From: Athripsodes cinereus
Lineage: Eukaryota > Arthropoda > Insecta > Trichoptera > Leptoceridae
DNA length: 64,000 bases
Direction: 5' to 3'
Assembly: GCA_947579605.1 (NCBI GenBank)
Contig: OX388305.1
Span: 36,965,542-37,029,541, forward strand
Positions within the stretch are counted from its first letter, which is position 1; each line of letters begins with the position of its first letter. Below, one piece after another: positions 58,056-64,000 of the stretch. The notes under the pieces were generated by a model. It was not told where the DNA came from and ran no database searches. It saw nothing but the letters and a program-made list of their open reading frames with translations. The translations under genes were made by a program, and so were the position numbers.

Positions 58056-61000
58056 CACAATCAGAGGCAAGTTTGAAGATGTGCTATGTGACTTAATGCA
58101 GAGTGCACTAGAACTTACAAGAAGATGGTGCTTATCTGTGGGACTGAAATTGAATTCAGGAAAAACCACACTAGTACCATTCACAAACAAAATGAAACTC
58201 CAAAACACCAAGGAAATCTTTCTAGATGGAGCTGTTGTAGAATGGAGTGATACAGCAAAATATCTAGGTGTAACACTAGACAAAAAGCTGCTGTGGAATA
58301 GGCACGTCGACAAAGTAATTGAAAAAGCAACCTCTGCACTTATGATTTGCAGAAGGATAGCAGGTAAAAATTGGGGTTGCAACCCAAGCATCCTGCTATG
58401 GATGTATACAGCGATGATAAAACCAATCATCACATATGGAGCCATTGCATGGTCAAGTAGAACCAAACTTGTTACCACGAGGAAATTACTCGAAAAGGTA
58501 CAAAGGTTAGCATGCTTATGCATAACAGGAGCAATCAGAACATGTCCAACAGCAGCCATGGAGGTGATCCTCAATCTTTCTCCGCTCCACATGGTAGTGG
58601 AGGAAACTGCAAAGAAGACATATCTCAGACTTAAGAAGACAGAATCAACGAGGGTAAATCGCATCAAAGGAGAAGAAATTCTAAATGACTGCGCATACCT
58701 CATTGATCTGCCAGCCGATCTAATGATCAAGAAGTTCAGTTTCGAGAAGAATTTTGCTATCAAACTGAGCACAAAGAAAGAATGGGACGAGGATATTATA
58801 CACTCTCTCAAGAATGGAACCATCGTATGGTACACGGATGGATCCAAAACAGAAGAGGGAACTGGAGCAGGAGTCTACGGGCCACGCACCGAATACTCTG
58901 AAGCAATGGGAAAATTCCCAAGTGTCTTCCAAGCAGAAGTATATGCTTTGGAAAGATGTATCCAGTTCAATCTCGACAGAGGATATAGTAAGCAACATAT
59001 AGCTATACTATCTGACAGTCAAGCAGCTATTAAAGCATTGGGTTCAAACATCATCAACTCCAAGATGGTTTGGACATGCCTCCTCAAACTTAACGAGTTA
59101 GGCAAGAAGAATAAAGTCACCCTCTTCTGGGTACCCGGACACATCGAGGTTGAGGGAAATGAACGAGCTGATAAGCTGGCAAGAAAGGGTGCGGCAACGC
59201 AACTCTATGGACCAGAACCATTCTGTGGTTTGGGACATACGTTTTTCCAAGAGGAAATTAAAAAGAAAGGGAGACAAGAAAGAAATGAATTATGGAAAAA
59301 TCTCCCTAGGCTTAGGCAAGCCAAGGAACTACTCGGAGGATATAACTTCGATAGAGCCAAGGTATGCACTAACCTAAGTAAAACAAGTCTTAAAGCAGTA
59401 ACAGGTTTCCTAACGGGTCACTGCAGGCTCAAGGAACACTTACGCAAACTGGGACTTGAAGAAGACGGCACTTGTAGATTTTGTGAAGAAGAGGCCGAGA
59501 CTCCTCGACATCTCCTAGCGGAATGCAATGCTGTGGTATTCGCAAGAATCAAAGCCCTAGGTAGACACTGGGTAGAAGTGGAATCTCTCCACACCTTGGA
59601 CCCTCTCAAGATATTAGACTTCATAAGATGTCTGGGACTTGAGGGTGCGCTTTGACAGGCAACACCGGGAAAGCTGAGTAGGGGGAGTACAATAGATCTT
59701 ATAGGTCGCGGTGCATATCTTACCCCAACAATAAAATAAATACCCGGTACATTATAGAAAGAGGTACTGCAAAAAATATTCTTTAAGAAAACCGAGGAGT
59801 TTTGAAATATTTTAAATTCCTATACCATTTTGAAAATTCGGCGACAGGGGGGTAGAAATTTTAATGATTGAGCAATATTGTAGAAATCTAAGCAAGGCAA
59901 TATTCGCTATTCGCATACGCGAATGTCGGCAACAAATATTCGCATTCGCGAATATCCAAAATCACATTCGTTCACACTAATTATAACATTAAAATTATTG
60001 TTTGGACTTTTAATTGGCATGTGATATTATTCTTTACGTACTGAATTTTAATACTTACTACGAATCACTTTATAAAATGGTTATGATGTCATTATAGCAC
60101 ATACCCCTTTTTGAATGTGTAACGATGATATGTTACAGTTAACAATCAATTTTGTTGCAAAACCGTTGCATGTCCATAAGTAAACTTAATTAATGTGTTT
60201 TATTGCATGTATAATAATCAAATCATGCTTTGTAAAATCACATTTTGAACAATTATTATGTTGAGACTTCAATATTTTTTTATTTTTTTTAATATCTGGG
60301 TTTTGTTGACATATTTATTTTAGTTTTAGATCTAAGGATTAATTTAATTAATTCATGACATATTATGTGCCCTCATCAGTAAAAGAGTGGATAGCCTTTG
60401 GAAATAGAATAGATATATTATGCTACATACAGAAATCATTCAAGTGCTATAGATCTCATGTTGTCCAGGAATCTTTACAGAAGTTATAAAACAACATGTA
60501 TGCTCTTTGCTAGTGCACTCCACGAACTAGTTTGAGAGTTTTAATTTCTTGCAAATTTGTACAGAAATATTTTAACTGTCTGTTATATTGTATTATTCAA
60601 GTACAATAAATCTTAAATTGACCTGTTTTTTTGCAGAATTGTAATCATGATTGCATATTTTTTACTTACCCTTAAAATAGTAATGATAATTTATTGAACA
60701 ATTATTAGGCTATTGAAATAAAACTATTATTAAAACATATACCCTTTATAGAGACAGGTCTTGTGTAAAGGAGGGTATGAAAGGAAAATGTTTTTTTTTT
60801 TAAGTTTATTAGTGTCACATTCTATTGTGTGTGATATTTGGCCTAATAAATGTAGCTAACATTGATAATAATGTAATAAATGCAATCTTGCCATTGTTAT
60901 GAAATATATCCTCATCAATTGTTGGTAAAAAATTAAATTTGAGTCAAAGTAAAATGGTAGAGATGCCATCTGGATTGTTTTACTAGTGATATACTGAAGC

Positions 61001-61327
61001 AATTTTTTTATTGTATTAAACCGTATGAAGTTAATCACAGTCTGTCAACTGCGAATGTAAATATATTTATTTTGTATACACTTAGTCAACACAATACAGT
61101 ATTACATTACATACATAACACATCAAAGTAAAATTATATTAATTATTTACTATATTACAATGAACACTATTAACTACCCATAATAACTACAGCTAGTACC
61201 CATAATATAAGATTCAATCATAGTTTGAGACTAGCTCGATCTGTGTGAATTGTCTATGCATGTTATTTTATATTATGTTAACACTCATGCAAGATACCAA
61301 CTTTCAATGGGAATAAAATGACAGTCC

Positions 61328-61586
61328 ATATATCGATGGCTAACTGGACAAATATTGTAAGTCCACTTTTTGGTAAAATTGAGTTATGATACACATTTTG
61401 TAAAACGTGACATTGTCTTTGATATTTGAAAATATAGTTAATCCACACACAATACAAACCAAGATATGATCAATTAAAAAATGCATATTAGACTCAAATA
61501 ATACTCTATTCAAACTTTCATGTCGAGTTTTCTCAAAACTATAAAAAGTGGATATACAATATTTGTCCAGTTAGCCATCGATATAT
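61328..61586. mobile_element. 259-bp MITE with ~43-bp inverted ends
   Basis: ATATATCGATGGCTAACTGG, ACAAATATTGTA and CCACTTTTT at the left end are repeated inverted at 61541-61586 with a few mismatches. TA-rich ends fit a Tc1/mariner-type MITE. It has no coding frame. Confidence 0.85.
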
Positions 61587-61605
61587 AATTATAATTTCTA
61601 CTACT

Positions 61606-61728
61606 ATTGGCTGGTTTCAATAATCTATCTGTCTTTTACTATCGATAGAAATCTATTGTATAATATATTTTATACAACAGATTTCTATCGATAGTAACGG
61701 TATCGATAGATTATTAAAACCGGCCATA
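61606..61728. mobile_element. Short foldback element (~120 bp)
   Basis: The left arm (GGCTGGTTTCAATAATCTAT, then ACTATCGATAGAAATCTATT) and inverted right arm (GGCCGGTTTTAATAATCTAT, ACTATCGATAGAAATCTGTT) pair over nearly the whole length around a short AT loop near 61665. It is only about 20 bp from the MITE at 61328-61586. Confidence 0.8.
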
Positions 61729-62112
61729 TATCATTACGGCAAATTCCACGAATAGGGTAACCAGTAGACTAACTGTGTAATAATCAGGCAAATTTTACTC
61801 TATGCCAATAAAAAATAAGACACTCAAGGTGGTTGATATGCCTCATTGCTGAATTATATATTTCGAGGCGTTACCAACACCTGGCTTTTACAGAACACTC
61901 AGAAAAGTGTTCGAGATACTAGAATTAATTAGTCATGACGAATTTTGGTGGTTTTAAGTTGTGTTCCAAAAAAATTGTAATGAGAGTTTTAGTACTTGCC
62001 ATCTTTTCGAATGCAGTTTTAGTATAGAAATCATTTCCATAAAGTTTTCTAAAATATAATTTAAAATTTGATAATGTCAATTTTTATGCAGTGAATTTTT
62101 TTTTTTATCGTA

Positions 62113-62265
62113 TTCATAGATTTATCCACCAGCGAGAGTCTTGGACATCTGAATTAAATTTTTTTCATAGATTTATCCACCAGCGAGAGTCTTGGACATC
62201 TGAATTAAATTTTTTTCATAGATTTATCCACCAGCGAGAGTCTTGGACATCTGAATTAAATTTTT
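62113..62265. repeat. 51-bp tandem repeat, three copies
   Basis: Three 51-base units start at 62113, 62164 and 62215, each with CATAGATTTATCCACCAGCG and AGAGTCTTGGACATCTGAAT. They are essentially identical apart from the edges. The unit is 17 codons and open on plus (FIHQRESWTSELN), but no gene context supports translation. Confidence 0.9.
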
Positions 62266-62964
62266 TAGCTTTATTATTAATTTATACTACATAGATAAAT
62301 CTTATACTTGTTTGTATTCCTATAATTTCTTCATAACATGTATGATGGATTTTCTAACATGTTGTTTTTAATTTTTTGTATATAATATTTACATTGACAA
62401 TATGACTTTTTGATTACATTTTTATATGAAATTTCTTTTCATTAGGATCATTAATAATATTGTAATGTTTTAAATAAAATTGAAACAACAGATTTCAATA
62501 AAAAAAAATTTATTTATTTACCAAATCTTTTATTATTATTATTATTATCAAACAACATGAAAATTAAGCAAAACTACACTGCTGACAAGAATTTTGATCG
62601 TCGCAATTTGGTAAGTCAACATCCTGAAATACAGTGCGACAAGAGTTTTGAGGTGTTATTCTAGTTAACCAAAATCACACAAGCATCTGGTATAAAAAAT
62701 ATTTGATTACTAGCTTTTGTAACCCGGCGTCACTCAGGGCAAAAATAATTAAGCACTTATGGGAAGTACCTAGGCACCTACCCCCTTACAAAATTCATTA
62801 TAATATCCTTTAAGGATTTAAAACATACTGATTTCTGTGGTCATGTTCTCCATTATGAAAATAAACCAAAATGTTAGAAAACATGCAATTTTAATTGACA
62901 TAAGCATGATATTTTATTACCGAAATTCAGTATTGTTATTTCATCCATTTTGAAATTAATACTA

Positions 62965-63102
62965 TACCCTCACGCCGTATCCCAAGTGGGGGTAGGCAGA
63001 GAGAATGGAACGCCAAACAGATCTATCTTTACACACTTCCTTCGCTTCCTCCACATTCATACAGTTTCTCATACACGCACGTCGATTCCTCTTACTCAAG
63101 CA
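62965..63102 (-). mobile_element. PTWDTA-family LINE 3' fragment, minus
   Basis: TACCCTCACGCCGTATCCCA, AGTGGGGGTAGGCAGAGAGA and CTTCCTTCGCTTCCTCCACA are the reverse complement of 51590-51717 with few changes. The fragment is about 138 bases, and the 5' side is cut at a CTTACTCAAG word. Confidence 0.9.
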
Positions 63103-63767
63103 TTGAAAATGTTTTAACTAGGAATCCTGCAATTTAAAGTAAACTTTTAACACATTTTCTTAGTAATATGAAAAAAAAATTGAGATCTTTTAAAAGTTTC
63201 TAGCCTAAAACCTGCCCAGTGGATGACTTATAGTATAGAGTGTATTATTCTACTTCTACCTTTCCTACTTACTAAGTCTATTGAGGACATAAGTATGTAA
63301 GGACTAAAATATATATTTGTAGATTACAATTTTTTATTTATGGAATCAAGGAATTTACAAGTTGTCAGAGCTGGAGAAGCAATAAAATAAGAAAGACATG
63401 AATAATTTAATCTTAACTCACTTTGTAATAATGAAAATTTATTATAAGGTGTGTCTTCCTGTTTGTGATAGTTGTACTCGATCTGCAACTCCGAAATGTT
63501 TGTCAAAACAATACATCAAATTTTTATCCCCACTGTCACAAATTTTACTGGATCATCAATGACTAATATTCATTACTAAGTCGAAACAAATATTATTAAA
63601 CTATAGGAATATACTCAACAGAGACAACTAAAACGTGTGGAGACAGTTTGTAGATGACATTTAGGCGTGTACTGGTAGCGACCCTTAAGAGTTGAGGGAC
63701 AGACTATGACTTCAGTAGATTTACTGTTTAACGTGGCTAAAACTGTTAGGTAGCTGTCTTTTTGAAT

Positions 63768-63968
63768 TTACTGCGAAGACATGACTTTATTAAAATTATC
63801 TTTCATATCTTCCATTTCTTCTCTTATTCTCCTTAGTTGATCTTCATGTTCTTTTTCCATTTTAGCAAGTTTCATGTTGATTCTGTGTATTTTGTTTTCC
63901 AAATCAGCCACCTTTATTCTCTCCTCTTCTATTTCTTCCATTTGTCTAAGAGAGAAAGAAAATTCAAC
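63768..63968 (-). CDS. Terminal coding exon of a coiled-coil protein (gene continues past 64000)
   Basis: On minus, an acceptor TTTTCGCAG (AG at 63970-63969) opens a 201-base phase-0 exon of 66 codons ending TAA (63770-63768): VEFSFSLRQMEEIEEERIKV, a heptad-like Glu/Lys/Arg/Ile run, and ...NKVMSSQ. Hydrophobic residues at a/d-like spacing and high charge predict a coiled coil. The rest of the gene lies to the right of the window, so the product cannot be named. Coding is inferred from the splice site, open frame and composition. Confidence 0.6.
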   Translation of the reverse strand, partial: VEFSFSLRQMEEIEEERIKVADLENKIHRINMKLAKMEKEHEDQLRRIREEMEDMKDNFNKVMSSQ

Positions 63969-64000
63969 CTGCGAAAATAATTGTAAGCATTTGACTTCAT

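Larger units (their letters stand above)
55110..59750 (+). mobile_element. LOA/I-type LINE with endonuclease, RT and RNase H, nearly intact ORF2
   Basis: 55104-55340 is the end of ORF1 (acidic, stop at 55338-55340). ORF2 is open from about 55466. The APE endonuclease has VNLHHARGASAA, LIQEPW, GCDANAHNTMWGSSD and LSDHK. The RT has YKSPGVDG, FIPKNGK, SYRPISLTSFL and GYADD. RNase H has YTDGS, AEVYALE, SDSQAA and NERADKLA, so all four acidic residues are present. A CRFCEEEAETPRHLLAEC tail ends at 59655. Only two insertions (56957-57361 and 57873-58055) break it. Outside them no stops or shifts are seen. RNase H points to the LOA/I group. The 5' end is truncated within ORF1. A-rich 3' text (AACAATAAAATAAATA) is near 59729-59744. 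Confidence 0.88.
54970..59979. mobile_element. hAT-like MITE carrying a large LINE insertion
   Basis: The ends TAGTGATGTAATGAATATTC (54970) and its inverted partner (CGTTCACACTA, to 59979) are flanked by near-identical 8-mers ATTACAAC (54962-54969) and ATTATAAC (59980-59987), as for hAT. The outer parts (54970-55100 and 59760-59979) are rich in GAATATTCGC/GCGAATA hairpins. The middle 4.6 kb is a LINE, so the hAT element itself was only a few hundred bases before that insertion. Confidence 0.75.
59980..63767. other. Gene-poor interval with MITEs and repeats
   Basis: 59980-61190 is AT-rich with nothing recognised. 61200-61260 is a SINE body copy (GTTTGAGACTAGCTCGATCT...). Separate entries cover the MITE at 61328, the hairpin at 61606, the tandem repeat at 62113 and the LINE scrap at 62965. 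62700-62745 (ACTAGCTTTTGTAACCCGGC) resembles a common insect repeat start. 63110-63767 is probably 3' UTR and flank of the minus-strand exon at 63768. Confidence 0.5.

Noticed and set aside
62091..62294. Protein with three FIHQRESWTSELN repeats
   Set aside because: Only a tandem DNA repeat with unit divisible by three; no start context, splice sites or homology.

Overview
This is insect nuclear DNA, most likely from a moth or butterfly. It is AT-rich, its genes have many short exons with GT-AG introns, and it carries four C2H2 zinc-finger genes (one with the arthropod ZAD domain). It is dense with non-LTR retrotransposons, tRNA-derived SINEs and cut-and-paste elements. One LINE family, whose last ORF ends in PTWDTA followed by a TATAG tail, occurs four times; I associate it with Lepidoptera (from memory, not searched).

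Layout: (1) 831-16990, minus strand: a ten-exon ZAD zinc-finger gene (719 aa in my model). Its introns hold an 88-bp satellite split by a LINE, a Harbinger-like transposon nested in a LINE, MITEs and SINE pieces. (2) 16991-25133: a likely two-way promoter region with a CRE palindrome, a possible 5' UTR exon, then a 1.6-kb inverted-repeat transposon, a 0.6-kb palindrome, and a mariner split by a hAT MITE. (3) 25134-37132, plus strand: a twelve-exon GTPBP1/GTPBP2-family GTPase (1361 aa), unusually long because of a 639-aa first exon and a ~200-aa insert in its C-terminal barrel. (4) 37133-43453: gene-poor DNA with LINE tails, a piggyBac-like MITE and a nested TIR element. (5) 43454-53954: three C2H2 genes, two on the minus strand (7 and 9 fingers) and a 14-finger, 783-aa gene on plus, the last two divergent. 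(6) 54970-59979: a hAT-like element holding a nearly complete LINE with endonuclease, RT and RNase H, itself hit by two later insertions. (7) 59980-64000: MITEs, a 51-bp tandem repeat, a LINE scrap, and at 63768-63968 (minus) the last exon of a coiled-coil gene that continues beyond the window.

The zinc-finger proteins are presumably nuclear DNA-binding regulators; targets cannot be read from sequence. The GTPase belongs to an EF-Tu-like translational GTPase family linked to ribosome rescue and RNA turnover. I see no operon-like or defence-like system. The least ordinary things are the altered GTPase architecture, an expanded zinc knuckle, a duplicated four-finger module and several nested transposons whose order of insertion can be read. 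Exon models were built by hand from splice sites, reading phase and domain continuity; no search or RNA data were available.
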